NCBI GenBank assembly: GCA_016219645.1
Contig: JACRLR010000007.1
Location: forward strand, 248,001 to 312,000
Source: Nitrospirota bacterium
GTDB lineage: Bacteria > Nitrospirota > Nitrospiria > Nitrospirales > Nitrospiraceae
DNA length: 64,000 bases
Direction: 5' to 3'
Position 1 is the stretch's first letter, and the number at the start of each line of letters is the position of its first letter. The notes beneath the pieces were generated by a model. It searched no databases, was not told the origin of the DNA, and worked only from the letters and a program-made list of their open reading frames with translations. Of the stretch, positions 44,542-52,991 are shown in pieces. The translations under genes were made by a program, and so were the position numbers.

Positions 44542-45294
44542 ATGGTCGAAACGACTCGGTTTCCGAATGCGCCCATCACCGAAGCTCTTCTCGACATTCG
44601 GGTGAAACTTCCTGCGCAAACCGATTTGGCGAAGTTAGCCACCTTCCATGATGCCATAAAGCAAAAATACCCATCTAAACAAGAACGGTTTGCGTGGCGC
44701 GGGCATGTTGAAATCAAAGCAAGCCCGGTTCCTGAAGTGTCCCAATCGGCTACGGGTGGGCCCGACGGATATTTGTTCACTTCGGTTGACGGCAGGCAAG
44801 TTGTCCAAGCGCGTTTGGACGGTTTTACCTTTAGCCAGCTGAAACCTTACGACAAATGGACAACCCTTCGGGATGAGGCCCAGGAGCTTTGGCAGCATTA
44901 TGTCCGGATCGCTTCACCCGAAACCGTCACTCGCGTAGCCCTCCGTTACATTAATCGCATCGAAATTCCCCTCCCGATGCGAGATTTCAAAGACTACATT
45001 CTTACAACGCCCGAGATATCTCCTGATTTGCCACAGGGGTTAGGCAGCTTTTTTATGAGGCTGGTCATCCCAGATCCGAAGGCCCAAGCAGTTGCGATCG
45101 TGACCGAGACTATGGAGCCTATTGACGAATCGAGCAATCGCCTCCCACTGATATTTGACATTGATGTGTTTCGTATGGCGGCCTTCAACATTCAGGACAA
45201 TGCAATGTGGGAGGCGTTCGAGTACCTGCACGATCTCAAAAATGATATATTTTTCAAGAGCATTACACTCAAGGCAAAGGAGTTGTTCCAATGA
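44542..45294 (+). CDS. TIGR04255 family protein
   Basis: 250 aa. RFPNAPITEALLDIRVKLP at the start, VTRVALRYINRIEIP in the middle and DIDVFRMAAFN...LHDLKNDIFFKSIT at the end are the hallmarks of TIGR04255, a sporadically distributed family of unknown function often found in islands. No membrane segments. Its TGA overlaps the next ATG (ATGA), so it forms a three-gene cassette with the two genes behind it. Confidence 0.85.
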   Translation: MVETTRFPNAPITEALLDIRVKLPAQTDLAKLATFHDAIKQKYPSKQERFAWRGHVEIKASPVPEVSQSATGGPDGYLFTSVDGRQVVQARLDGFTFSQLKPYDKWTTLRDEAQELWQHYVRIASPETVTRVALRYINRIEIPLPMRDFKDYILTTPEISPDLPQGLGSFFMRLVIPDPKAQAVAIVTETMEPIDESSNRLPLIFDIDVFRMAAFNIQDNAMWEAFEYLHDLKNDIFFKSITLKAKELFQ

Positions 45295-45722
45295 GCATGG
45301 CAACAATTCGTTCTCCGCAAGCACTACAATATCTCTCTGTCGTGGGAATGAGTCGGGATTCCCAAGTGGTGACGGAACAATGGCTCAAATCGGAGGAGCA
45401 CTACTGGCTTCCGATCACTCGAAGGCCACAAGGAGACGCAGGAAAGTTTCAGGCGCTCGCTGAGACTTGGCGCCGGGAGGTGCAATTTCTGTCCTCCGTT
45501 ACTGAAATGGTGCTCCATCCGGCCTATCAACGCATTATCGGGATGGGTATCGCAGTCGTTCCCCACCTGCTTCGTGAGCTTGAGTGCAGACCGGATCACT
45601 GGTTTTGGGCGCTGACCGCGATTACAGGGGCCGATCCCGTCAAGCTCGAAGACAGAGGCAAGCTGAGAAAGATGACCGAGGCCTGGCTCAGGTGGGGCAA
45701 GGAACAGGGACTGACCTGGTGA
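45291..45722 (+). CDS. Hypothetical protein, middle gene of TIGR04255 cassette
   Basis: 143 aa, not recognised. Soluble, rich in Trp and Arg (TWRREVQFLSSVTEMVLHPAYQRIIGMG; AVVPHLLRELECRPDHWFWALTAITG). Overlaps the TIGR04255 gene by 4 bp and the next gene by 4 bp, showing translational coupling on both sides. Confidence 0.8.
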   Translation: MSMATIRSPQALQYLSVVGMSRDSQVVTEQWLKSEEHYWLPITRRPQGDAGKFQALAETWRREVQFLSSVTEMVLHPAYQRIIGMGIAVVPHLLRELECRPDHWFWALTAITGADPVKLEDRGKLRKMTEAWLRWGKEQGLTW

Positions 45723-46156
45723 GTGAAGACCTCGAATCCGTGTTTCCCCATCTCGCCCGTTCTGTTTACGCGATCACGAGCCCTTCAACCCCTGAGTACA
45801 ATTGCATCGCCTGGGCAGCTGGCGATGTTGAGCGATGGTGGTGGCCCGTTGCCGGGTCTTTCGCATACTGGCCGCCAAACATTCCTTTGCAGGAATCCCT
45901 TGATGCCTTCATCAAAGCGTTCGGTTCGATTGGATTCACTCCATGCGGAGACGCGAATGTTGAGCAAGGGTACGAGAAAATTGTCTTGTATGTGGATGAA
46001 AATGGGAAACCAACCCATGCAGCCCGCCAACTTCCTAACGGCCGCTGGACCAGCAAGCTTGGCAAAGTCGAAGATATCGAGCATGAGCTTGATGGCTTAA
46101 CCGGCGCGGTGTATGGAGTAGTAGCGCAAGTTCTCAAACGACCAATCGACGAATAA
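45719..46156 (+). CDS. DUF7689-like hypothetical protein, last gene of TIGR04255 cassette
   Basis: 145 aa from a GTG (45719) that overlaps the previous stop (GTGA). The N-terminal TPEYNCIAWAAGDVERWWWP and SFAYWPPNIPLQESLDAFIKAF resemble a small family (DUF7689) starting with a conserved YNCIAWA segment; ENGKPTHAARQLPNGRWTSK follows. The conserved Cys-Ile-Ala-Trp and His pattern recalls papain-like folds, but that is a guess. No transmembrane helices. Confidence 0.75.
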   Translation: MSEDLESVFPHLARSVYAITSPSTPEYNCIAWAAGDVERWWWPVAGSFAYWPPNIPLQESLDAFIKAFGSIGFTPCGDANVEQGYEKIVLYVDENGKPTHAARQLPNGRWTSKLGKVEDIEHELDGLTGAVYGVVAQVLKRPIDE

Positions 46157-46239
46157 CTCCCTACGAAGTCTCTCAGCGCGTCGGCAACGACGCTGAACGA
46201 ACTTATTGAAGAACTAAACGGGGCGTTAGCAGCGTAGCT

Positions 46240-47694
46240 ATGCCGAGTGACAACAACGCAAGTTGGCCACTGAAACTATTGTCTGAAGTCGTGGATCTCA
46301 ATCCACGTCTGGATAAATCCGCCTATCGAGACAACCTCAAAGTGTCTTTTGTGCCGATGGCTGCGGTCGAGGCTGGCAGTGGACGGATGGAGGTATCTCA
46401 GACAAAGCATTTCTCTACGGTTAAGAAAGGCTATACCCCGTTCAAGGAGGGCGATGTTCTGTTTGCCAAGATCACGCCATGCATGGAAAACGGAAAAATG
46501 GCGGTCGTGCCAAAGCTAACAAACGACATAGGTTTCGGATCGACAGAGTTTCATGTTCTTCGCCCACATGAAGGAATTGATCCTCGCTTTGTTTATTACT
46601 TCGTTTCGAGCCAAGACTTTCGTCGGGAAGCAGCACATCGCATGACCGGGGCGGTAGGTCAAAAACGCGTGCCGCAGTCTTTTCTAAAAGAGGCATTGAT
46701 TCCAGTTCTGCTCTTCGATGATCAGAAGCGCATCGTCGCGGAGATCGAAAAGCAGTTCTCTCGCCTCGATGAATCCGTCGCCAATCTCAAGCGCGTCAAG
46801 GCCAACCTCAAACTTTACAAAGCCGCCGCCTTCAAAGCTGCTGTGGAGGGTTGCCTTGTTCAGACTGAGGCTGAACTCTCTCGACAGGCGGGACAATCCT
46901 ATGAGGCGGCAACCCAACTCCTGAAGTCAAATGAGCAAAAGTCATTGCCAAAACCGACGAAGCGAAGAGCGGGGCGCCTCTGGGGCGCTGGACATGTTCC
47001 GCAACTCACACCTGATGAACTCTCAAAACTTCCAGAGGGTTGGACCTGGGCCAAGGTGCGGCAGTTAGGATCAGACCCAGAGAATGCTGTTCAAGTCGGT
47101 CCAATGTCTATGAGATCAGAAGATTTCAGAGAGACCGGCGTCCCTGTACTAAATGTTGGATGTGTCCAGTGGGGGCGTTTCGACGAGACGAAACGCAACT
47201 TTCTACCAGAAAAGATAGCGGAGGATTTCAGCCGGTATCGCATCCAGCCTGGCGATGTTCTGTTTACTCGGTCTGGAACGGTGGGACGTTGCGCGGTTGC
47301 AAAATCTCATCAGAAAAATTGGCTCATGACCTTCCACCTTTTGCGGGTTCGACCGAATCCCAATTGCTGCCTACCTGAGTACCTTCGGGCGGTATTCGAA
47401 GGGTCAGCACATATCCGACGGCAAACCAGAGAAGCGTCAATAGGGACCACCCGTGCCGGGTTCAATACGAACTTGCTCGCGTACCTCGACGTTCCCCTTC
47501 CACCAATGGCTGAGCAACAACGGATCGTGGCCGAAGTCGAACGCCGCCTGTCCGTCATCGAGGAACTCGAAGCCACCGTCGAAGCCAACCTCACCCGCGC
47601 CGACCGCCTGCGGCAGTCCATCCTAAACCGAGCCTTTTCTGGCCGCCTTGTCTTACAACGATCTTGCCTAGAAAGAAGCTTTGCTAAGGGGTAG
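46240..47694 (+). CDS. hsdS: Type I restriction-modification specificity subunit HsdS
   Basis: 484 aa. Two target-recognition domains (about 10-165 and 265-420) each begin with a WPLKLLSEVVDLNPR- or WTWAKVRQLGSD-type start. Each is followed by a conserved helical spacer (DQKRIVAEIEKQFSRLDESV; EQQRIVAEVERRLSVIEEL). The subunit reads the bipartite DNA site for both methylation and cutting. It is separated from hsdM by 2.7 kb of cargo. Confidence 0.94.
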   Translation: MPSDNNASWPLKLLSEVVDLNPRLDKSAYRDNLKVSFVPMAAVEAGSGRMEVSQTKHFSTVKKGYTPFKEGDVLFAKITPCMENGKMAVVPKLTNDIGFGSTEFHVLRPHEGIDPRFVYYFVSSQDFRREAAHRMTGAVGQKRVPQSFLKEALIPVLLFDDQKRIVAEIEKQFSRLDESVANLKRVKANLKLYKAAAFKAAVEGCLVQTEAELSRQAGQSYEAATQLLKSNEQKSLPKPTKRRAGRLWGAGHVPQLTPDELSKLPEGWTWAKVRQLGSDPENAVQVGPMSMRSEDFRETGVPVLNVGCVQWGRFDETKRNFLPEKIAEDFSRYRIQPGDVLFTRSGTVGRCAVAKSHQKNWLMTFHLLRVRPNPNCCLPEYLRAVFEGSAHIRRQTREASIGTTRAGFNTNLLAYLDVPLPPMAEQQRIVAEVERRLSVIEELEATVEANLTRADRLRQSILNRAFSGRLVLQRSCLERSFAKG

Positions 47695-47707
47695 GTTACG
47701 TAGCACT

Positions 47708-48271
47708 ATGTCACAACCATCATTCGGATTCGGCTCGCTACTTTCACAGTTTTCAATCCCGACGAAGCGGAAGATCTTCGTGAGCTATCATCATGGAGGC
47801 GATCAGGCCTACTATGACGCCTTCTCGAAAGCTTTCGCTGATACTTACGACGTCATCTTTGATAATTCACTCGAACGCCAAATTGACAGCGATAATGTAG
47901 ACTACGTGATCCAAAGAATTCGCGACAGTTACGTTGGTGGTTCATCGTGTACAGTTGTGCTTTGCGGCGCTGAAACACCCTGGCGCAAATATGTGGACTG
48001 GGAGATTAAGGCCACTCTGGATAAGCAGCACGGACTCGTTGGCGTCAACCTACCGTCGAATCGTCAGAACGCTGGCGGCCACCCTACTGTCCCAGACCGA
48101 TTTCACGACAACTTCCAATCAGGCTATGCTCTTTGGATAGGCTGGGCCACTTTTATCCAGAGTGCGGCGAATGTTAAGTCGCTAATCGAACAGGCTATCG
48201 CCCGTCCTGCAAATCTAATAGTCAACAATCGTGAAATGATGTCGCGAAACGGAATACCACCATGGAGATAA
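47708..48271 (+). CDS. TIR-like (MTH538/DUF1863, ThsB-type) protein
   Basis: 187 aa from the ATG at 47708. RKIFVSYHHGGDQAYYDAFS, DSDNVDYVIQRIRDSYVGGS, CTVVLCGAETPWRKYVDWEI and ATLDKQHGLVGVNLP match the DUF1863 TIR branch that includes ThsB of Thoeris. Those proteins sense phage infection and make cyclic ADP-ribose-type signals. The Glu of VDWEI is a candidate catalytic residue. It follows hsdS directly and precedes a 161-aa unknown on the same strand by 45 bp. No ThsA or other known Thoeris effector is here. Confidence 0.85.
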   Translation: MSQPSFGFGSLLSQFSIPTKRKIFVSYHHGGDQAYYDAFSKAFADTYDVIFDNSLERQIDSDNVDYVIQRIRDSYVGGSSCTVVLCGAETPWRKYVDWEIKATLDKQHGLVGVNLPSNRQNAGGHPTVPDRFHDNFQSGYALWIGWATFIQSAANVKSLIEQAIARPANLIVNNREMMSRNGIPPWR

Positions 48272-48316
48272 TAGGCGTGTTCTGGTTGAGCATCCCAGTC
48301 AAATAGGAGCTGCGCG

Positions 48317-48802
48317 ATGAAACTGCGAAAATGGCTAGAAAATTGGGATATGACTAGCCTCAAGATCAACGTCGGGATTCTTGAAACTGAGTGGCAGCCG
48401 CAAGAGAAAGATCGCGAAGCGGCTTGGGAACTCTATATTGAGATGCTCACTCGAATTGTTACCCAGCCACTGCCTCAAGGTGACGGGGATGAAAAGAGCA
48501 CTCTCGACAGCGTGCACGCGTTGTTCGGTATCACGCGGGAAATCCTACGGCGTAAGGGCCGCGACTGCGTTCAGTTTACAAAGATTGCAGTGGTTGTGCT
48601 GAACCAGATCATTCGTCCATTCACAGCCAAGTGGCATCGCATGTGTCTTGGTGGAGCGTTCAACGATCCGGGTACTCGGCAAGAATTTCGGAATGACCTA
48701 TCTAAGCTTCAGGTTGAATTGCGCAAATACACGAAAGCTCTTGCCGACATTGCAGAAGTCGAAGATCTGAGCGCCTTGGCATTTGAAAATACCGCAGATT
48801 GA
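48317..48802 (+). CDS. Hypothetical partner of the TIR protein
   Basis: 161 aa, all helical in appearance, no membrane segment. MKLRKWLENWDMTSLKINVGILE at the start, AAWELYIEMLTRIVTQPL and FTAKWHRMCLGGAF later. My recollection is that this domain turns up with stress- or defence-type genes, but I cannot name a family. Close spacing behind the TIR gene (45 bp, with AGGAG before the ATG) suggests a two-gene unit. It may be a regulator, effector or sensor; function unknown. Confidence 0.75.
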   Translation: MKLRKWLENWDMTSLKINVGILETEWQPQEKDREAAWELYIEMLTRIVTQPLPQGDGDEKSTLDSVHALFGITREILRRKGRDCVQFTKIAVVVLNQIIRPFTAKWHRMCLGGAFNDPGTRQEFRNDLSKLQVELRKYTKALADIAEVEDLSALAFENTAD

Positions 48803-48804
48803 CC

Positions 48805-48921
48805 TTGAACGCTTCAAATCGGCTTGTCCAAAAACTCTGGAACTACTGCAATGTCCTCCGCGATAACGGGATGAGCTCCGGCGACTACGTCGAGCAGTTG
48901 ACGTATTTACGGTTCTTCTGA
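48805..48921 (+). pseudogene. Duplicated 5' fragment of hsdM
   Basis: This frame reads VQKLWNYCNVLRDNGM then SSGDYVEQLTYLRFF and stops. It matches residues 7 to about 37 of the complete HsdM (50393), with a few changes. It is a remnant of the original hsdM start, pushed away by the genes at 48949-50296. Confidence 0.9.
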
Positions 48922-48948
48922 CTTGGGGAAAAGGGTAACGGAAGCGTC

Positions 48949-49725
48949 ATGCAGAAGTCTAAAATAGAGGTTGGCAAAGAGTACGCTCTTCGGGAGTCTC
49001 GGAAGATGGACTCACCCTTACAACGTATCCGAATCCTTCAATTCGTGAGAGGAAAGAAATGGAAGGCTGCGTGGATCGAGCCGAATTCAGGCCTCGTCGA
49101 CTACGTCGAGTCGCAGAACATCATCGTTCGCTGGAAGGATCACAAGGTTTATGTGCGTGACGAAGAACGCGAGCGCCAGCTTCGAGAGTACAACGAGCGC
49201 CAAGGGTATAAGCCCTCATCGCCTTTAGACAATGTGCTTGGAGGGATCTGTGAGGCTGCTGGAGAGCCACAGTTGAGCGGCTACGGAGGGGTCATTACCG
49301 GACCGGTCGATGCTCTTGAGCGGCTTAAAGTACGTGCACGGGTAGATCAGGCAAAAACCTATTCCTATGAGTATGTCGATCGCCATGGAACTGTTCATAT
49401 CCCGTTCGACGGGGCGCTTGAAATAGCCAAGGCATTCTGTGCTGCTGAACCAAGTACGGTCCTCATACCTATTGAGGCTACTGAGCGTGAATGGACGCAG
49501 AAGGCCTCTCAGCCTGGTGGTGACTATATTGTTGGGTTGCTTAACGAGTATCGTGCCTCGTGGGCAATTATCAGACAGTGGGCAGGAATGGATGCGGCCA
49601 TCGCTCAGCGTGAGGCACGCATACAGCAATTGGAGCGCCTTGTTTGGGACGCCGTTTATGCGCTACAGAAAGGCAAGCTTGATCAGGAGGCAGACCGGCT
49701 TCGGCGTGCGCTGGAGCGCCGGTAG
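48949..49725 (+). CDS. Hypothetical protein, 258 aa
   Basis: Not recognised. The N-terminal 80 residues look like a small beta-rich domain (KIEVGKEYALRES; RIRILQFVRGKKWKAAWIEP; VRWKDHKVYVRDEERER). The centre has GGICEAAGEPQLSGYGGVI, and the last 60 residues form a coiled coil (REARIQQLERLVWDAVYALQ). It lies between the hsdM remnant and the DUF4258/DUF2283 pair, so it came in with that cargo. Soluble. Confidence 0.75.
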   Translation: MQKSKIEVGKEYALRESRKMDSPLQRIRILQFVRGKKWKAAWIEPNSGLVDYVESQNIIVRWKDHKVYVRDEERERQLREYNERQGYKPSSPLDNVLGGICEAAGEPQLSGYGGVITGPVDALERLKVRARVDQAKTYSYEYVDRHGTVHIPFDGALEIAKAFCAAEPSTVLIPIEATEREWTQKASQPGGDYIVGLLNEYRASWAIIRQWAGMDAAIAQREARIQQLERLVWDAVYALQKGKLDQEADRLRRALERR

Positions 49726-49787
49726 GTGTTGAAGCAGTCCCTTGAGCCCTTGATGACCATCCTCCAGACCACCTTTGCAGGAGATCG

Positions 49788-50099
49788 ATGAAGATCATCC
49801 GTGATTGTTTTGGCCGATCCGTCAGACTGACCGATGAACGAACCGCGCATATTCTCCAGCATCAGGAAATGGCCGATATGGAGGCGGAGATTGAACGGGT
49901 GCTTCAATCTCCGGCGGAAGTAAGGGTTTCTCGTTCGGATAATACCATCCAGTTGTTTTATGAGTTCTATGCCCGAACGCTGGTTGGTGGGAAATGGCTG
50001 TGTGTCGTGGTAAGGTATCCCCCTGATGACGGGTTCGTGGTGACGGCATATTTGACTGACCAACTCAAGGCAGGAGAAACGATATGGCCGAAAAAGTAA
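49788..50099 (+). CDS. DUF4258-like / BECR-fold putative toxin
   Basis: 103 aa. DCFGRSVRLTDERTAHILQH, a beta-hairpin core (VRVSRSDNTIQLFYEFY) and LCVVVRYPPDDGFVVTAYLT resemble small BECR-fold nuclease-like proteins (DUF4258 and PBECR families), which are toxin candidates. The gene overlaps the following DUF2283 gene by 16 bp, the usual toxin-then-antitoxin order of this pair. Activity is inferred only. Confidence 0.65.
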   Translation: MKIIRDCFGRSVRLTDERTAHILQHQEMADMEAEIERVLQSPAEVRVSRSDNTIQLFYEFYARTLVGGKWLCVVVRYPPDDGFVVTAYLTDQLKAGETIWPKK

Positions 50100-50296
50100 A
50101 AGTCTGGTTCGATCCTGAAGGCGATTTTCTGGAAGTGCAGTTCAGCGACGCTCCAGGGTTCATGCGTCCAACGGCCTACGAGGCCGTCATGGAGCGCGTG
50201 GACGAGCACGGGCATGTGTTGGGATTTAGCGTCCTCGGCGTCAGCCGTTTCAAAAAAGACCACCCTCTCGAAGCCGAACTTATGACTGGAACATAA
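50084..50296 (+). CDS. DUF2283 domain protein, putative antitoxin
   Basis: 70 aa. KVWFDPEGDFLEVQFSDAPG and DEHGHVLGFSVLGVSRF are the DUF2283 pattern. Such proteins often pair with DUF4258 toxins. Translation is probably coupled to the upstream gene by the 16-bp overlap. Confidence 0.85.
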   Translation: MAEKVKVWFDPEGDFLEVQFSDAPGFMRPTAYEAVMERVDEHGHVLGFSVLGVSRFKKDHPLEAELMTGT

Positions 50297-50392
50297 GGAC
50301 GGGAGCTGGGTCCACCTAAGCTGGTGGCTCCTCCGACTTCCACCCCAATGCGGCCCTAACAACCTCTTCCCTGACGTCCAAACTATCTGAAC

Positions 50393-51895
50393 ATGAGTCC
50401 CTCAGCTATCGTTCAAAAACTCTGGAGCTACTGCAACGTCCTTCGTGACGACGGGATGAGCTATGGCGACTATGTCGAGCAGTTGACGTACCTGCTGTTC
50501 CTCAAGATGGCCGACGAGCGCACGAAGGCGCCGTACAACCAGCCCAGTCAAATTCCCGACAAATACAGTTGGCCCAGCCTGCTGAAGAGGGACGGCGACG
50601 ACCTGTTCGATCACTATCGCCATCTCCTGGAAGAACTCGGCAAAGGGAAAGGCATGCTCGGGCTGATATTCACCAAGGCCCAGAATAAGTTTCAGGACCC
50701 CGTCAAGCTTCGGCGGCTGATTGTGGATCTGATCGACAAGGAAGACTGGTCCACGATGAGTGCCGATGTGAAAGGGGATGCCTACGAGGGCTTACTGGAG
50801 AAGAACGCGCAGGACACGAAGTCCGGCGCGGGCCAGTACTTCACCCCAAGGCCACTGATTGCCGCAATGGTGGAGGCCATCGCTCCGAAGTCCAGCGAGA
50901 CGATCTGTGACCCGGCCTGCGGAACTGGCGGGTTTTTCCTGGCTGCACATGACTACATCGTGAAGCACTATCCCAATCTCACCAAGGACGAAAAGCGACA
51001 GCTCAAGCAAGGCACGTTTAAGGGATGGGAATTGGTCCAAAGCACGGCACGGCTCTGCGCGATGAACATGATGCTCCACGGGATCGGAAGCGACAAAGAC
51101 CTGCCCATCGTCGTGGCCGATTCCTTGGCCGCTGATCCGGGGGAGCGGTTCGACATCGTAATGACCAATCCGCCGTTCGGGAAGAAGAGCAGCACAACCA
51201 TCGTTGGCGAAGAGGGCCAGGTCTCCAAGGAACGGGACATCGTCGAACGTGACGACTTCTGGGCGACGACCTCCAACAAACAACTCAACTTCGTCCAGCA
51301 TGTCAAAACGTTGCTGAAACAGAATGGCAGAGCCGGGGTCGTAGTGCCTGACAACGTCCTCTTCGAAGGTGGCGCGGGGGAAACTGTCCGGCGTAAGCTC
51401 CTGCACGAGTGCGATGTGCACACGCTCCTGCGTCTGCCGACCGGCCTCTTCTATGCGCAGGGCGTGAAAGCCAACGTGCTCTTCTTCGACAAGAAGCCAG
51501 CGAGCGAGACCCCATGGACCAAGAAGCTCTGGATCTACGACCTCCGTACCAACCAACACTTCACACTCAAGACCGATCCGCTCAAGCGCGAAGACCTCGA
51601 CGAGTTCGTGAAATCCTACAACCCAGCGAACCGGCACGAACGAAAAGCAACCTGGTCCGAGAAGAAACCAGCGGGACGCTGGCGTGCCTACGACTATGAT
51701 GAATTGGTTGGCCGCGACAAAGCCAGCCTCGACATCTTTTGGCTGAAAGACGAATCCCTCGAAGCCTCCGACAACCTCCCCGATCCCGACATCATCGCCC
51801 AAGAAATCGTCGACGACCTCGAAGCGGCGCTAGAACAATTCAGATTGATTGCGAATGATCTTGGTAGTGATTCAACAGAAAAGACGATCTCATGA
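50393..51895 (+). CDS. hsdM: Type I restriction-modification DNA methylase HsdM
   Basis: 500 aa. The N-terminal helical domain (VQKLWSYCNVLRDDGMSYGD) precedes the adenine-N6 methylase core: GQYFTPRPL (147-155), AdoMet motif I DPACGTGG (173-180) and catalytic NPPF (259-262). With HsdS it protects the host site; with HsdR it forms the restriction complex. The start is confirmed by the duplicate remnant at 48805. The stop overlaps the Fic gene by 4 bp. Confidence 0.96.
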   Translation: MSPSAIVQKLWSYCNVLRDDGMSYGDYVEQLTYLLFLKMADERTKAPYNQPSQIPDKYSWPSLLKRDGDDLFDHYRHLLEELGKGKGMLGLIFTKAQNKFQDPVKLRRLIVDLIDKEDWSTMSADVKGDAYEGLLEKNAQDTKSGAGQYFTPRPLIAAMVEAIAPKSSETICDPACGTGGFFLAAHDYIVKHYPNLTKDEKRQLKQGTFKGWELVQSTARLCAMNMMLHGIGSDKDLPIVVADSLAADPGERFDIVMTNPPFGKKSSTTIVGEEGQVSKERDIVERDDFWATTSNKQLNFVQHVKTLLKQNGRAGVVVPDNVLFEGGAGETVRRKLLHECDVHTLLRLPTGLFYAQGVKANVLFFDKKPASETPWTKKLWIYDLRTNQHFTLKTDPLKREDLDEFVKSYNPANRHERKATWSEKKPAGRWRAYDYDELVGRDKASLDIFWLKDESLEASDNLPDPDIIAQEIVDDLEAALEQFRLIANDLGSDSTEKTIS

Positions 51896-52536
51896 CCGCC
51901 GATGATCGCTACGATGTGTCCGGCTTGCCGGAGGCGCAGTTTGAGCCCGGCTCCCATGGGCTGGTGCTCAAGAATCGGCTTGGTGTTGCGGCGAAGCAAG
52001 ACATGGACAACGCGGAGGCAAGAGCTCTTGAGCATGCAATGGATGTCCTGGTCAGAGCCTACGATGAGACGCATCGGTTTATGGCCACGGATCTCTGTGA
52101 CTGTCACCGCACTTGGCTTGGCAGCATCTATGAATGGGCCGGCTGCTATAGGCGTGTGAATGTCAGTAAAGATGGATTCCCTTTCGCCGCCGCCGCTCAG
52201 GTGCCTACCTTGATGGATCAGTTTGAACGGGATGTGTTGCGGCGCTATACGCCCTGCACGTTTGCAGATCGAGCGGCAGTTATCCGTGCGCTGGCCGAAA
52301 CACATGTCGAGTTGGTGCTGATTCATCCGTTCCGTGATGGAAATGGACGCCTGGCCCGCGTGCTTTCCACGCTCATGGCGCTTCAGGCAGGACTGCCGCT
52401 GCTCGTCTTCAGTCTCATGGCGGGGACGGGCAAGACCGCGTACATTGCCGCGATTCAGGCAGGCCTCGATAAGCACTATGCGCCGATGGAGAAGCTGTTC
52501 GGAGAAATTATCGAGCAGAGCCGCTTGTCTTCTTAA
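51892..52536 (+). CDS. Fic-family AMPylase-type protein
   Basis: 214 aa. Full Fic motif HPFRDGNGR at 145-153 with catalytic His, and an upstream flap (RRVNVSKDGFPFAAAAQVPT). Fic enzymes usually transfer AMP to protein hydroxyls; several act as toxins (FicT, Doc, VbhT). I see no self-inhibitory S/T-x-x-x-E-G/N helix, so inhibition would need a partner. ATGA overlap with hsdM couples it to the restriction system. Confidence 0.92.
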   Translation: MTADDRYDVSGLPEAQFEPGSHGLVLKNRLGVAAKQDMDNAEARALEHAMDVLVRAYDETHRFMATDLCDCHRTWLGSIYEWAGCYRRVNVSKDGFPFAAAAQVPTLMDQFERDVLRRYTPCTFADRAAVIRALAETHVELVLIHPFRDGNGRLARVLSTLMALQAGLPLLVFSLMAGTGKTAYIAAIQAGLDKHYAPMEKLFGEIIEQSRLSS

Positions 52537-52699
52537 TCGGTAGCGGTTTGTCCCGTTCAGTCAGAATGCGGGCGATGGATTCGACGGATGCACCAGTCTC
52601 GACCGCCGTCGAGCTGGCGACGTTGGCGATCAAGGCTTTCCGGTATTTCGCTGGAACTTTGATATGTTGGTTGGTTTCAATGAGTGGCTTGTTCTTCAT
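52508..52699 (-). CDS. Small convergent protein, possible Fic antagonist
   Basis: 63 aa (MKNKPLIETNQHIKVPAKYR...VETGASVESIARILTERD). A strong GGGGGG purine site lies 7-10 nt before the ATG. The 3' end overlaps the Fic gene end by 29 bp. It resembles short island proteins in charge pattern but I know no family. The antitoxin idea rests only on location. Confidence 0.5.
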   Translation of the reverse strand: MKNKPLIETNQHIKVPAKYRKALIANVASSTAVETGASVESIARILTERDKPLPIKKTSGSAR

Positions 52700-52819
52700 C
52701 GCTGCATCCCCCCTCAGTGAATGCAATTGTACCGCATGCCTTGGACTGAGGCTATCTCAAAATGACCTCTTTCTATTCTGGGGTTGCTCCGTTTGTCGGA
52801 GACTCGCTACTCCTCTCAT

Positions 52820-52915
52820 GGAATGGCACCCGTGTTGGTCCTACTGCGGCCGTCGAACGAGCACATTCTGATCGTGCGCGTTCCGGGAGCATGGGATCAG
52901 CACGGGTGTCATTCC
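52820..52915. repeat. Inverted repeat, 22-bp arms
   Basis: GGAATGGCACCCGTGTTGGTCC at 52820-52841 pairs with 52894-52915 at about 18 of 22 positions. It sits in the gap before the NPY-rich gene; possibly a decayed small element. Confidence 0.55.
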
Positions 52916-52991
52916 GTTCCTCCCGCTTGCGCTGATCTCCAGGCGTGGAGTAGGCTAAGCCCGCTGGTTTTTCGTTTGTGGGAGGCTCGCC

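Noticed and set aside
47708-48271. Complete Thoeris system
   Set aside because: Only the ThsB-like TIR protein is present; no NAD-consuming ThsA or other known Thoeris effector is found nearby.
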